Positions 53,011 to 62,492 of a DNA stretch of 64,000 bases are shown in pieces. Position 1 is the first letter of the stretch; the number at the start of each line of letters is the position of its first letter. A program made the translations under genes and the position numbers. The stretch lies in the NCBI RefSeq assembly GCF_000686805.1, contig NZ_JMLP01000018.1, positions 62,001-126,000 of the forward strand, written 5' to 3'. This stretch comes from Bacillus sp. UNC41MFS5 (GTDB lineage: Bacteria > Bacillota > Bacilli > Bacillales_B > DSM-18226). Below the pieces are notes generated by a model. It was not told where the DNA came from and did no database searches. It worked only from the letters and a program-made list of their open reading frames with translations.

Positions 53011-53697
53011 ATGAACGTGTTGGTTTGTGATGATGATAAGGAGATTGTCGATGCGATCGGAATTTATTTAGAAAATGAAGGATATCAACTATTTAAAGCG
53101 TTTAATGGGTTGGAAGCCATAGATATCATCAAGGATCATGAGATTCATCTTATTATCATGGATATTATGATGCCAATGATGGATGGGTTAAGGGCCACGA
53201 TGAAGATTAGGGAAGAAAATAATATACCATTGATTATGCTTTCTGCTAAATCGGAGGATTCGGATAAAATTATCGGTTTAAATTTAGGGGCAGATGACTA
53301 TCTAACAAAGCCGTTTAATCCTCTGGAGCTGATTGCAAGGGTCAAGTCCCAGTTGAGAAGATATACCACATTAGGAAGTCTTGAAACGAAGAAGAATATC
53401 TTTCGGACGGGAGGACTGGTCATAGATGATGAAAGTAAAATCATCACAGTCGATGGGGAAGAGGTCCATCTTACACCGGTACAGTATAAGATTTTGAAAT
53501 TGCTGACGGCTAACGCGGGAAGAGTCTTTTCGATTGAGGATATCTATGAAAGGGTATGGAATGAAACATCATTCAGTCCAGAAAATACCGTATCCGTACA
53601 TATTAGAAAAATAAGAGAGAAAATCGAAATCAATCCGAAGGAGCCAAAATATTTAAAGGTGGTGTGGGGAGTTGGATATAAAGTTGAAAAAATATAG
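53011..53697 (+). CDS. OmpR-family response regulator
   Basis: Regulator of 228 residues. Receiver: DDD near residue 7-9, phospho-acceptor Asp near 52 in IIMDIMMP, Lys near 101 in LTKPF. The C-terminal winged helix has LTPVQYKILKLL and SVHIRKIREKIE. It overlaps the downstream kinase gene by up to 26 bp, so the two are coupled. VanR-like in overall sequence. Confidence 0.93.
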   Translation: MNVLVCDDDKEIVDAIGIYLENEGYQLFKAFNGLEAIDIIKDHEIHLIIMDIMMPMMDGLRATMKIREENNIPLIMLSAKSEDSDKIIGLNLGADDYLTKPFNPLELIARVKSQLRRYTTLGSLETKKNIFRTGGLVIDDESKIITVDGEEVHLTPVQYKILKLLTANAGRVFSIEDIYERVWNETSFSPENTVSVHIRKIREKIEINPKEPKYLKVVWGVGYKVEKI

Positions 53698-55777
53698 CCA
53701 CTTATTAACAACGAAAATCATCGTTTTTATGATCGCAGTCGTTTGTTTTACAGGAATCATCAAAGCGATGATCCAGGTGGAGGTGGTCAATGATGGTTAT
53801 TTTAGCATGGTGATGGAAGAGGACTATCTTTTAAGTAAGGCATATGTGAGGGAAAATGAAAAGGTCGTGAGCAATCTCGCCACCCTTCTTCGAGAGTATA
53901 AGAGTGAGGATAATATTTTAAAGGGCGGTACGGTTAATGAAGTTACTTTGAGGATGGAAGAGGACAATTTATATTCCGATTTTCAGGTGAATTCTAAGAG
54001 CTATCGACCGGAATTAAGCGAGGCGGAGAACTATTCCACCTTTAAAACAGAGTATGCCAACAAGATTAAGCAGGCTAGAGAAAAGCTGATAAAGGATGAT
54101 TTAAGGAATTATCATGCCTTATTGCAGGAGCTTTCAGAGCAGAAAAATCCGTTATACTATGCCAGCGATGGTGTAAATGTCTATACAAATACGACTATGA
54201 AGGAAAAAAGCCAGTTTACAGGGTATCCTGCGTATTTGATATTTGGGGATTATAAGAAAGAGATTTATCCTAAAGTGGTGGAAGAGAATGAGCAAATACA
54301 TGCGATTACGGAACCAATTGAGGAATTGAACCAGGACAAGACAGTGGTGTATCTTGCATTTACTGATGACTTTTTAAACCAAAAAATAAACGATTGGAAG
54401 GAAGATAAAGCAGTTGTCACAAAGAACCTTTCTATTTTAGCCGCATTTTTGATAGGTTTCATCCTTTCATTTGGCTATCTCCTCCTCGTTACAGGAAGAA
54501 GGTCATTTACAGATGATCATGTACACCTTCATCTAGTGAATAAACTATACAATGATATTAATATTGTGCTGTGTATTAGCCTAATTGCCATTTGGGTTAC
54601 ATGGATGGATAATGTGGCACACCAAAGTATAGATAAAATAGCCATTCCCATCACCATCCCGATTTCAGCAGCCGTGTTTATTCTGATTCTCTCATTGGTT
54701 AAACATATGAAACATAAAACGTTCTTTAAGCATACCCTGATTTTTGCTATCATCCATAAGCTCATAACGATTGTAAGAAATGTCTATGAAACAGGAAATA
54801 TCGCGGTCAAGACCGTATTAATCGTCATTGGTTACCCAGTAGTGGTTGCGTTAACGTTTTTTATGTTTCCGGTTACCATAGGACTGGCCGCTTGGTTTGC
54901 TTTTAGAAAGGTTAAGAGTTTTCAAGCTATTCAGGATGGAGTGGAAAGAATTAAGGCTGGAAATCTTCATCATCGAATCGAGGTGGCTGCCCGTGGAGAG
55001 TTTAACACCCTTGCGAGCAACATCAACAGCATCACGGATGGATTGACTAAGGCTGTTGATCGTGAACTCAAAAGTGAGCGTTTAAAAACGGAGTTAATCA
55101 CCAATGTATCTCATGATATTCGAACCCCGTTAACCTCTATCATCACGTATGTGGATTTACTGAAAGGTGAGGAGGTTACGCCAAGAGCCGCCGAATATAT
55201 CGAGATCTTGGATCAAAAATCAAAAAGACTAAAACTACTGACGGATGATTTATTTGAAGCCGCCAAAGCGACGAGTGGAAATATTTCCGTTGATTTTGAA
55301 AAAATTGATATTGTGTCTTTAATTACCCAGGGACTTGGAGAAGTGAATGATAAAATTGAAGCTTCCCATTTGCAATTCAAGCTGAATCATCCCAAGGATA
55401 AGATGTATATTAGAGCGGATGGAAAATTACTATGGAGATCGATTGAAAACTTATTATCGAATATCTTTAAATATGCGCTCAATGGTTCCAGAGTCTATAT
55501 CGAAATCGAGGATGCAGGCAGCGAAATTCAGCTTACCTTTAAGAACATTTCCGCCTATGAGCTAAATATTTCAGCAGATGAATTAATGGAACGTTTTAAG
55601 CGGGGCGATGAATCCAGATCCAGCCAAGGTAGCGGGCTAGGGTTATCGATTGCGAAAAGTCTCATCGAAGTTCAAAAAGGGAAATTTAACATCCACGTGG
55701 ACGGAGATTTATTTAAGGCTGTGATTACTTTCCCTAAGGTGCCTGACACCCAATCGAAAGATGTGGAAGAAAGTTGA
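53684..55777 (+). CDS. Multi-pass sensor histidine kinase
   Basis: Kinase of about 697 residues. One N-terminal helix, an extracytoplasmic domain of ~220 residues, four further helices (about residues 250-420), HAMP (RIKAGNLHHRIEVAARGEFN), the phospho-accepting His in NVSHDIRTPLTS, and an ATPase domain with NLLSNIFKYAL and GSGLGLSIAKSL. TTG at 53684 is chosen, with GTGGGGAG 13 bases upstream; TTG at 53672 is also possible but leaves almost no space to that site. The last codons are built from a dispersed repeat (GGTGCCTGACACC at 55738). Signal unknown; a transporter gene pair follows after 540 bp. Confidence 0.9.
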   Translation: MKKYSHLLTTKIIVFMIAVVCFTGIIKAMIQVEVVNDGYFSMVMEEDYLLSKAYVRENEKVVSNLATLLREYKSEDNILKGGTVNEVTLRMEEDNLYSDFQVNSKSYRPELSEAENYSTFKTEYANKIKQAREKLIKDDLRNYHALLQELSEQKNPLYYASDGVNVYTNTTMKEKSQFTGYPAYLIFGDYKKEIYPKVVEENEQIHAITEPIEELNQDKTVVYLAFTDDFLNQKINDWKEDKAVVTKNLSILAAFLIGFILSFGYLLLVTGRRSFTDDHVHLHLVNKLYNDINIVLCISLIAIWVTWMDNVAHQSIDKIAIPITIPISAAVFILILSLVKHMKHKTFFKHTLIFAIIHKLITIVRNVYETGNIAVKTVLIVIGYPVVVALTFFMFPVTIGLAAWFAFRKVKSFQAIQDGVERIKAGNLHHRIEVAARGEFNTLASNINSITDGLTKAVDRELKSERLKTELITNVSHDIRTPLTSIITYVDLLKGEEVTPRAAEYIEILDQKSKRLKLLTDDLFEAAKATSGNISVDFEKIDIVSLITQGLGEVNDKIEASHLQFKLNHPKDKMYIRADGKLLWRSIENLLSNIFKYALNGSRVYIEIEDAGSEIQLTFKNISAYELNISADELMERFKRGDESRSSQGSGLGLSIAKSLIEVQKGKFNIHVDGDLFKAVITFPKVPDTQSKDVEES
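55738..55750. repeat. GTGCCTGACACC repeat inside the kinase 3' end
   Basis: GGTGCCTGACACC encodes part of the KVPDTQ tail. The same repeat is at 12871 and, inverted, at 12913. Confidence 0.75.
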
Positions 55778-55881
55778 TCTGCGGTATAGAAATGCACCAA
55801 CCATTAATAATTGGTGCATCATCGGTCTGACAAAAACAGTAAGGAAATGATCATTAAAGAGAGAACATAAGAATAGATTAG

Positions 55882-55914
55882 ACCGTTGCAATGGTTGCTT
55901 GCAGCGGTTTTTTT
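55882..55914 (+). terminator. Intrinsic terminator after the two-component system
   Basis: ACCGTTGCAA/TTGCAGCGGT stem (one G-U pair) and seven T. A second hairpin without T-run, ATGCACCAA/TTGGTGCAT, lies at 55792-55819. Confidence 0.75.
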
Positions 55915-56001
55915 GCTACATTTTCATATAAGGTCCGGTGCATGTCACCACTCGCTATTATGTCTGAAAAAGTAATGGGAGAAACCGACTTATTTTTGTA
56001 G

Positions 56002-56151
56002 AAAGTTGGGTTATTTCCTGCGGAATTTTTAAACGCGTATCGACAATTTTCATTCAGTGCTTGCATGTGAAAAGCTTATAAATCAATAGATGCGCATGTT
56101 TTAACCAAACGTTTGAATAGTATTGCCTATTCGGAATTTGGTCGAAAGGGT
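56002..56151 (+). pseudogene. Decayed gene fragment, copy 2
   Basis: In the frame opened by a stop at 55999 the translation reads GLFPAEFLNAYRQFSF, an in-frame stop (TGA), then KAY ... LTKRLNSIAYSEFGR. It matches the fragment at 38433 in order and spacing. DNA identity is highest at TTATTTCCTGCGGAATTTT. No start or ribosome-binding site. Confidence 0.5.
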
Positions 56152-56313
56152 GTCGGTTCGTGGCGGAAGGCTAATTGGAGATGTTCAGGCATAAACTGCT
56201 GCGAACACACTGGGTATCCTTTGTGGTTCTAAATGAATTAGTCAATAGTTCATTTTGAATTCACATTTGTTTGCTACTCTCTTTATATATCCAGTTATTT
56301 GAGGAGGAATGGG

Positions 56314-57339
56314 ATGAATTATATAAATAGAAAGATGGTATTTCCAGAGAATGGGGACTTGGCTGTTGAAGCGCGTGGACTTGTTAAAACGTTTGGCGAT
56401 AACCGTGCTGTTGATGGGGTAAATTTGAACGTACGTGCAGGTACTATCTATGGTGTGCTGGGTCCCAATGGAGCAGGGAAAACTACCACAATCAGAATGC
56501 TGGCAACGCTTTTACGATCAGACGAGGGTTCAGCAAGAATCTTTGGACACGATGTAGTGAAAGAAGCACAGATAGTACGTCAACTAATTGGAGTGACTGG
56601 CCAGTACGCATCGGTAGACGAGTCCCTAAGTGCAACGGAGAATTTAGTCATCTTTTCTCGACTGTTAGGACTAGGACGTGCAGAGTCAAAGCGTAAGGCA
56701 AACGAGTTGTTAGAGGAATTTGGTTTAACAGAAGCTGCAAAACGTCCTTTGAAAAATTTCTCTGGTGGTATGCGTCGCAGATTAGATTTAGCGGCAAGTC
56801 TCATTACACAGCCACCGCTTATCTTCTTGGATGAGCCGACGACTGGACTGGATCCACGGACACGTAATCAAATGTGGGAGACCATCCGCCGATTGGTAAA
56901 GATGGGGTCAACGGTATTGTTAACAACGCAGTACTTACAAGAGGCAGATGAACTTGCTGATAGGATAGCTGTTATCGATCGTGGCAGAGTTGTCGCAGAA
57001 GGAACTGTGGACGAATTGAAAGCGTCAGTGGGGAACTCATCGTTACAATTGAGAATAATAAATACAAAAGATATGGAGAACGCTCGTCAAACGGTTGAAC
57101 GGGTACTCAAAGTTCAGTCGAATGTGACGTCCGAAGGCGGGAAGATTATTGCACCAATGGCGGATGCTAATACAGTGACTGACTTACTTATCGCCTTCCG
57201 TGAGTCAGGAATCCAATTGGCTGAGTTGAGTGTGCAAAAACCAACACTCGATGAAGTTTTTTTGAACCTTACTGGTCATGGTGTAGAAGACACATCAAAA
57301 TTGCCTGGTGAACCGGTAGAAGAGGGGGTAGGCATATGA
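56314..57339 (+). CDS. ABC transporter ATP-binding protein (DrrA-like)
   Basis: Protein of 341 residues. Walker A GPNGAGKTT near residue 45, Q-loop GQYASVD near 88, signature FSGGMRRR near 145, Walker B LIFLDEPTTGLDPRTR near 165. The C-terminal ~90 residues are the DrrA-type regulatory extension. It pairs with the ABC-2 permease it overlaps by 4 bp and would export a drug or lipid. GAGGAGGA precedes the ATG. Not linked by the sequence to the preceding kinase, though such pairing is common. Confidence 0.92.
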   Translation: MNYINRKMVFPENGDLAVEARGLVKTFGDNRAVDGVNLNVRAGTIYGVLGPNGAGKTTTIRMLATLLRSDEGSARIFGHDVVKEAQIVRQLIGVTGQYASVDESLSATENLVIFSRLLGLGRAESKRKANELLEEFGLTEAAKRPLKNFSGGMRRRLDLAASLITQPPLIFLDEPTTGLDPRTRNQMWETIRRLVKMGSTVLLTTQYLQEADELADRIAVIDRGRVVAEGTVDELKASVGNSSLQLRIINTKDMENARQTVERVLKVQSNVTSEGGKIIAPMADANTVTDLLIAFRESGIQLAELSVQKPTLDEVFLNLTGHGVEDTSKLPGEPVEEGVGI

Positions 57340-58151
57340 AAAACAATACGGTGGAGATGGTTTCTAATCGCCAATTAAAAAATAACACGAGCATCGGTCA
57401 AACAGTACGTAACTCGTTTACAATGGCCTATCGAGGTTTATTGAAAATTCGTCGAACACCAGAACAATTGTTTGACGTTACACTCCAGCCAATCATTTTC
57501 ACGCTGATGTTTACTTACATTTTTGGCGGGGCTATCTCTGGGAACGTACAGAACTATTTACCAGTCATTATTCCTGGAATCCTGGTTCAAACGGTGATTT
57601 CAACCTCCATTGTCACGGGCGTCCAACTGCGTGAGGACATGGATAAAGGCGTGTTTGATCGATTTAAGTCATTGCCGATTGCACGTATTGCTCCATTAGC
57701 AGGAGCATTGTTGGCAGATAACATTCGGTACGCCATTGCCACTGTGCTTACATTTGTTATGGGATATATTATGGGGTATAGACCTGATGGAGGTCTAGGT
57801 TATGTCGCAATCGCTGGCCTACTTGTGATTGTGTGCTCTTGGGCAATTAGCTGGATTTTTGCCTTCTTCGGTGTGATTGCACGTACGGCTTCAAGCGTAC
57901 AAGGAATCTCGATGCTAGTGCTGTTCCCACTTACTTTCCTTTCTAATGCTTTTGTTCCAGTTGAAACAATGCCAAATTGGCTTCAGTGGTTCGTGAAGTT
58001 CAACCCAGTTTCGCATCTTGTGACAGCTGTCAGAGAACTTGCCAATTCTGGAACCATTGGTATGGATTTCAGCATCTCCCTTATTGGTTCTGCTGTTATT
58101 GTAGCGATCTTTGCACCTATCACAGTACGTGCATATATGCGCCGAGCATAG
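57336..58151 (+). CDS. ABC-2 type permease (DrrB-like)
   Basis: Membrane subunit of 271 residues with six helices. LKIRRTPEQLFDVTLQPIIFTLMF at the first helix and the C-terminal NPVSHLVTAVRELANSG are typical of DrrB/NodJ-type permeases. It overlaps the ATP-binding gene (ATGA), so both form one exporter. Confidence 0.92.
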   Translation: MKNNTVEMVSNRQLKNNTSIGQTVRNSFTMAYRGLLKIRRTPEQLFDVTLQPIIFTLMFTYIFGGAISGNVQNYLPVIIPGILVQTVISTSIVTGVQLREDMDKGVFDRFKSLPIARIAPLAGALLADNIRYAIATVLTFVMGYIMGYRPDGGLGYVAIAGLLVIVCSWAISWIFAFFGVIARTASSVQGISMLVLFPLTFLSNAFVPVETMPNWLQWFVKFNPVSHLVTAVRELANSGTIGMDFSISLIGSAVIVAIFAPITVRAYMRRA

Positions 58152-58291
58152 ACATAAAATTTCGTGTCATTCTCTAATTAATAGATTGTATAACAGCTTC
58201 GGGGGCAGGTCTGAATTGCGAAAATGCAAAATATGGTAAATTTTTATTATGGTCAAATTCAAAACGTGAAGAGCTAAAAATAGGAAAATGC

Positions 58292-58325
58292 AAAAAGTAA
58301 GAGCAACGAGCGCTCTTACTTTTTT
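58292..58325 (+). terminator. Intrinsic terminator downstream of the DrrAB-like genes
   Basis: AAAAAGTAAGAGC/GCTCTTACTTTTTT stem with a seven-base loop. It stands 140 bp after the permease stop; the gap shows no gene. Confidence 0.85.
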
Positions 58326-58336
58326 CGTGTGATCAT

Positions 58337-58388
58337 GGGGACGGTTCTGATGGTACACAATCATCATAATAAGCCATGAGAACCGTCC
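58337..58388. repeat. GGGGACGGTTCT repeat, inverted pair
   Basis: GGGGACGGTTCT at 58337-58348 faces AGAACCGTCC at 58379-58388, like the pair at 11465-11509. No gene is seen from here to 58572. Confidence 0.75.
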
Positions 58389-58572
58389 TTGTGGTATTTT
58401 CAATGTTGATGAAGGACTTTGGGTTAACGAAAGAGAAGATATAAGATTATTGAAATAACTAAAAGAAGTTAAAACTGAATGAAAATGGTAAAAATAAGTA
58501 GGAATGATAACTAAACTTTACACAATAATTTTGGTCACATTCTTGTTGAATACAAATTAAGGAGGAAGAACT

Positions 58573-59490
58573 ATGTCGAAAACAAATCAAAAAATCGTTC
58601 CGCATTTATGGTATGGCAAGGAGGCAAAAGAAGCAGCCGAGTTTTACACTTCCATATTCCCAGACTCAAAGATTGCGAATGTAACAACAATCCACGATAC
58701 TCCATCAGGCGACTCCGATATTGTTTCGTTTGAAATTTGGGGGCAGAAGTTCATGGCAATCAGCGCAGGGCCTCATTTCAAGCTCAATCCATCGGTATCT
58801 TTCATCGTAAATTTTGACCCTTCACGAGAAAAGGACGCGGGAGAAAAATTACAAGCGGTTTGGGACAAATTGTCCGAAGGTGGCGCAGCCTTAATGCCAC
58901 TTGATAAGTACCCGTTCAGTGAGAAGTTTGGCTGGATTCAGGATAAGTATGGTTTGTCCTGGCAGTTAATGCTTACCAATCCAGAAGGCGAAGAGCGTCC
59001 CCCATTAGTGCCGTCTCTTTTGTTTGTCGGTGATAATTGCGGGAGAGCGGAAGAGGCAATTAACTTTTATTTATCGGTATTTAAGAACTCAAAGCAGGGA
59101 CTTATCGCTCGCTATCCTAAAGGCATGGAACCTGACAAAGAAGGAACCATTATGTTCTCTGATTATAGCTTAGAAAATCAGTGGTTTTCCGCAATGGATA
59201 GCGCGCATAAGCACAATTTCAGTTTTAGCGAGGCATTTTCATTTATGGTATATTGTGAAACACAAGAAGAGATTGATTACTACTGGGAAAGGCTCTCTGC
59301 CGTTCCTGAAGCCGAGCAATGCGGCTGGCTGAAAGATCAGTTTGGTCTATCCTGGCAGATTGTACCAACTGAGATGGACAAGATGATGAGTAAAGGCACT
59401 CCAGAGCAACTTGCCCGCCTAACGGAAGCATTTCTTAAAATGAAGAAATTTGATCTTGCGAAATTAAAAGAAGCATACAAGGGAGAATAA
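58573..59490 (+). CDS. Double-domain VOC protein (PhnB/3-demethylubiquinone methyltransferase-like)
   Basis: Protein of 305 residues made of two glyoxalase/VOC-like modules: residues ~8-140 ([21 protein letters not shown]) and ~150-275 ([24 protein letters not shown]). Each ends in a similar GLSWQ(L/I) strand. The family name '3-demethylubiquinone-9 3-methyltransferase' is a misnomer; these are probably metal-free or unknown-substrate VOC proteins. AAGGAGGAAG precedes the ATG. Confidence 0.88.
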   Translation: MSKTNQKIVPHLWYGKEAKEAAEFYTSIFPDSKIANVTTIHDTPSGDSDIVSFEIWGQKFMAISAGPHFKLNPSVSFIVNFDPSREKDAGEKLQAVWDKLSEGGAALMPLDKYPFSEKFGWIQDKYGLSWQLMLTNPEGEERPPLVPSLLFVGDNCGRAEEAINFYLSVFKNSKQGLIARYPKGMEPDKEGTIMFSDYSLENQWFSAMDSAHKHNFSFSEAFSFMVYCETQEEIDYYWERLSAVPEAEQCGWLKDQFGLSWQIVPTEMDKMMSKGTPEQLARLTEAFLKMKKFDLAKLKEAYKGE

Positions 59491-59571
59491 GGACACAGGC
59501 TATGCTACATATTTGGAAGATTTATTGAGTATGAAGACACGAAAAATACTTAAAACAAAGGGGAAACTAAT

Positions 59572-60138
59572 ATGATAAAGACAAACGTGGAGTTGTCTCT
59601 CGAGCAATGTGAGGAATTACTAAAAACTTTGAAAGCCCGTTTTGAGAAGAACATGAACCGACATGAAGGTCTTGAATGGGCTGAAGTACAAACTAGGCTC
59701 GAAGTTAATCCTGAAAAAATGTGGTCGCTCAGTGAAATGGAAGGAACTGGCGGTGAACCGGATGTGGTTGGCCATGATCAAAAGACGGGCGAATACATTT
59801 TTTATGATTGTTCAGCGGAAAGCCCTAAGGGTCGCAGAAGTTTTTGCTACGACCGTGAAGCGCTGGAGTCAAGGAAACAACATAAACCAGAAAATACCGC
59901 GATTGATTTAGCCACTGCCATGGGTATTGAACTTTTAACGGAAGAACAATACCGGGAGCTGCAGAAACTTGGAAAGTTCGATCTGAAAACATCAAGCTGG
60001 GTGCAAACACCCGCTAATATTAGAAAACTTGGCGGGGCCATCTTTTGTGATCGTCGCTACGATACTGTCTTTGTGTACCACAATGGAGCAGATTCCTACT
60101 ATGCTGCAAGGGGTTTCCGTGGCTCGCTTAGGGTCTAA
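59572..60138 (+). CDS. DUF4256-family protein
   Basis: Soluble protein of 188 residues. WSLSEMEGTGGEPDVVG, YIFYDCSAESPKGRRSFCYD and GAIFCDRRYDTVFVYHNGADSYYAARGFRG are the conserved DUF4256 blocks. Function unknown. AAAGGGG lies ten bases before the ATG; 81 bp after the VOC gene. Confidence 0.85.
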   Translation: MIKTNVELSLEQCEELLKTLKARFEKNMNRHEGLEWAEVQTRLEVNPEKMWSLSEMEGTGGEPDVVGHDQKTGEYIFYDCSAESPKGRRSFCYDREALESRKQHKPENTAIDLATAMGIELLTEEQYRELQKLGKFDLKTSSWVQTPANIRKLGGAIFCDRRYDTVFVYHNGADSYYAARGFRGSLRV

Positions 60139-60165
60139 ATTTTGCACAGACAGCTTCATATAAAA

Positions 60166-60200
60166 GCATCCCCAGGCTTTGATTAGCCTGGGGATGTTTT
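60166..60200. terminator. Bidirectional terminator after the DUF4256 gene
   Basis: GCATCCCCAGGC/GCCTGGGGATG stem, T-run on the plus strand and CTTTTA on the minus strand. It also ends the small minus-strand gene. Confidence 0.88.
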
Positions 60201-60375
60201 ATCTATCTAAATAGTGATTGTACATTTCTAAGCATTCTAGCAGTTCGGTTCTATATACCATTAATGCTTTTTTTATCGTTTCGTTATGAGTGTTAGTCAG
60301 TTCATGGTTGCATTTCTCTAATTCCATCGACTTAATCACGGTAAGTTCGTTATATATATTTATTAGGTTGTTCAT
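60199..60375 (-). CDS. Small helical protein, 58 residues
   Basis: The frame starts MNNLINIYNELTVIK and ends MYNHYLDR. It is charged and almost wholly helical, like a short coiled coil. GGAGTATCGGGGAC precedes the ATG, a terminator follows directly, and no other frame is open here. Not recognised; it lacks the Spo0E SQELD motif. Confidence 0.6.
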   Translation of the reverse strand: MNNLINIYNELTVIKSMELEKCNHELTNTHNETIKKALMVYRTELLECLEMYNHYLDR

Positions 60376-60483
60376 GTCCCCGATACTCCAACTCCTCTAG
60401 CAAACTTTTTTATGTTTAAACTCACTTTTTCTAATAGAATTGACACTTTTTCTGTTTTTTATACTAGACATTGGGGGGCATTC

Positions 60484-61524
60484 TCAAGTTAATTTAACGC
60501 GATAGGAACGCATGGCTTCTAGAGTCCCCTCATATTCAAAGATACCTTTTTCGATTAATTTTCTAAGCCGGTATTCCAAAAAGTCATCTCCGACATATTG
60601 TTCTATACGACCGTAGACTTCCCCGATTATTCGCAAGGCTGGAATAAATACTTTTTTCTTTCGCTTGCCCTGTACTTTTTGGGCCATTTCAATGATAAAT
60701 TCATCAAAATAATCTTCTGAAACATTCTTTATTTCTCCATTTTCCCATAATCTTAACGTTCCATCGTGTTTTGATAAAGATAACCACTGATTTTCAAATT
60801 GATTTCGTTCCACCTCTGTTAAACATATTTGATTTTCCTGTCCATATTTGAATATGGCACGTAATTCTTCTGAAGGAATCTCACCAGAATGTAAGGGGGT
60901 ATATTTTTTCGCTTTCGCCTTAAACAATTCACTATAAAGCTTGGTTGTATTAAAGATAGTAATTGGGTTTGTTCTTTCCCTTAACAAGAACAATACAAAA
61001 AGAAGACCGGTTTGTTCATGGGCATTGTCACAAACCCAGATGTTAATGGGCACTTCTTTAGGTATAGAATGAATTTGAATAAAAGCCTTTTGAATTTCTT
61101 CTATATATTCTTCTACCTCTTCTTCGAGGCCGCGTAAGCTGCTTTTTATCCATTCATATCTTTTTTGTTGGCCACTCTCATTATGTAAATTCGTGATTGG
61201 TGCAACGGCAAAATTGTCATGAATCGAAATGACAGGCTCTTCTTTATGTATCCCCATCTCTTTTAGAATCGGCTTTAAATATTGGTATCCAAAGGTGATA
61301 TGTACTTTTTGATAATTACCTTCACGATCAAAAGTGGTAATCGGGTCCTGTGGATATAAAATATGGTTGTATATTTCTTTCATATGATTTGAAAATTCAA
61401 CAGCTGTGTATTCTTTACATTCCAATAGACTCGTATTCAAGAGAATATGGTATAAATACGATCTTACTTCACGTTCAGGTAAGTCCTTGACTATTTTTTT
61501 TAACTCTTCGATAGGCAATTCCAT
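60484..61524 (-). CDS. DUF1835/DUF3658-domain protein
   Basis: Protein of 346 residues. A short N-terminal helical extension is followed by the DUF1835 domain (VHITFGYQYLKPILKEM near residue 75 to ~195) and the C-terminal DUF3658 domain (RKKKVFIPALRIIGEVYG near 295). The family is common in Bacillaceae and may relate to signalling or phage defence, but there is no proven role. GGGAATAAAATGG supports the ATG start. Confidence 0.8.
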   Translation of the reverse strand: MELPIEELKKIVKDLPEREVRSYLYHILLNTSLLECKEYTAVEFSNHMKEIYNHILYPQDPITTFDREGNYQKVHITFGYQYLKPILKEMGIHKEEPVISIHDNFAVAPITNLHNESGQQKRYEWIKSSLRGLEEEVEEYIEEIQKAFIQIHSIPKEVPINIWVCDNAHEQTGLLFVLFLLRERTNPITIFNTTKLYSELFKAKAKKYTPLHSGEIPSEELRAIFKYGQENQICLTEVERNQFENQWLSLSKHDGTLRLWENGEIKNVSEDYFDEFIIEMAQKVQGKRKKKVFIPALRIIGEVYGRIEQYVGDDFLEYRLRKLIEKGIFEYEGTLEAMRSYRVKLT

Positions 61525-62003
61525 TTTATTCCCTCATTTCTTAACTGGACAGTTCTTGCAAGCAACGGTAACTTTATTATTGATTAGATCTCCTTCAGGA
61601 AGTCCCTCAAAATAATAAATATCAGTTGAAAAAAGGCAGGTGTTATCCTAACGGGTTCCGTATCCTATCGCAAACATCAGGAGTCAGCCTTTTTTAGTTT
61701 TTATATTTCGACATTTTTCTGCATTTTAAGTAGTGTAACAAAATACATAAGAGATTAGAATCATAAAAAGTTTGTTGATTTTATTGACTTTGCCAGTCAT
61801 TACCGTTGCTAGTGAGTATATTAATTTTTGTTAAGTTGAGAATTTGTCAAATCTTGACCTTTTTTTTAGCTTTAATAACTTTCATATTGTTTGTAAAATA
61901 TAAAAAAGTCAAAAAACATTTGTAGGAATAACTAAATGAAATTGGATTTATTAGTGAAGTGGAATGAATGAAAAGTTAGAATTATAAAAGGAGAAAGAAC
62001 AAA
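61525..62003. other. Gene-free stretch with a coding remnant
   Basis: On the minus strand about 61546-61640 reads YYFEGLPEGDLINNKVTV then ACKNCPVKK and stop, with no start; it may be a remnant. AAAAAAGGC (61628) and GCCTTTTTT (61687) flank it as a long-loop inverted repeat. The rest is AT-rich, with the promoter of the following small gene. Confidence 0.4.
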
Positions 62004-62138
62004 ATGTACAAGTATACAATCTATGTAACACATAAAGGTAAAGTTTATCAAACCAACGTAATAGCTACCAAAAACCAAACAGAAGAAGAAGTTTATCGTA
62101 TAGCAAAAGAACAAGTTCTTAAACAATGGGAAAATTAA
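62004..62138 (+). CDS. Small protein, probable BA3454-type stress-response family
   Basis: Protein of 44 residues: MYKYTIYVTHKGKVYQTNV then TEEEVYRIAKEQVLKQW. A two-stranded start and one helix with the ending QVxKQW resemble the small Bacillus stress-response family annotated after BA3454. AAAGGAG nine to ten bases before the ATG is strong. The match is from memory of the pattern, so the family name is tentative. Confidence 0.65.
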   Translation: MYKYTIYVTHKGKVYQTNVIATKNQTEEEVYRIAKEQVLKQWEN

Positions 62139-62253
62139 ATAAGAGATTCTGGGATTAAGAGGATTGAATATCCCGCTGCCAATAGCGGATTTGGAGGATA
62201 TTATAAAGAATACTAATTATATATAAATTATAATAAGAGGAGTTGGTGGGTTT

Positions 62254-62412
62254 ATGAAGAATACTAATAACCTTACTATAGAGGAGTTGGAAAGACGTAT
62301 TGCTCATTTTGAGGATCGTCTTACAGATTTTATTATTACCGAGGAACAAAGAGAGTTAATCAAAGAAAGCTTAAGGGGACTAAAGAACGCTAAAGAGCGC
62401 AAGGCTTCCTAA
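62254..62412 (+). CDS. Small helical protein, 52 residues
   Basis: Starts MKNTNNLTIEELERRI and ends LKNAKERKAS. It is one or two amphipathic, highly charged helices. AGAGGAG precedes the ATG and a strong terminator follows. The bases coding KNTN repeat an upstream ATAAAGAATACTAAT at 62205, a sign of local duplication. Function unknown. Confidence 0.65.
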   Translation: MKNTNNLTIEELERRIAHFEDRLTDFIITEEQRELIKESLRGLKNAKERKAS

Positions 62413-62442
62413 ACTTTTTAAATAAAATAATACATATAAATT

Positions 62443-62492
62443 AAAAGGCGAATTAGACACATGTAGATATGTGTTCTAATTCGCTTTTTTTC
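62443..62492 (+). terminator. Strong intrinsic terminator after the 52-residue gene
   Basis: AAAGGCGAATTAGACACAT pairs with ATGTGTTCTAATTCGCTTT (19-bp arms with one mismatch) and is followed by TTTT. Confidence 0.92.
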
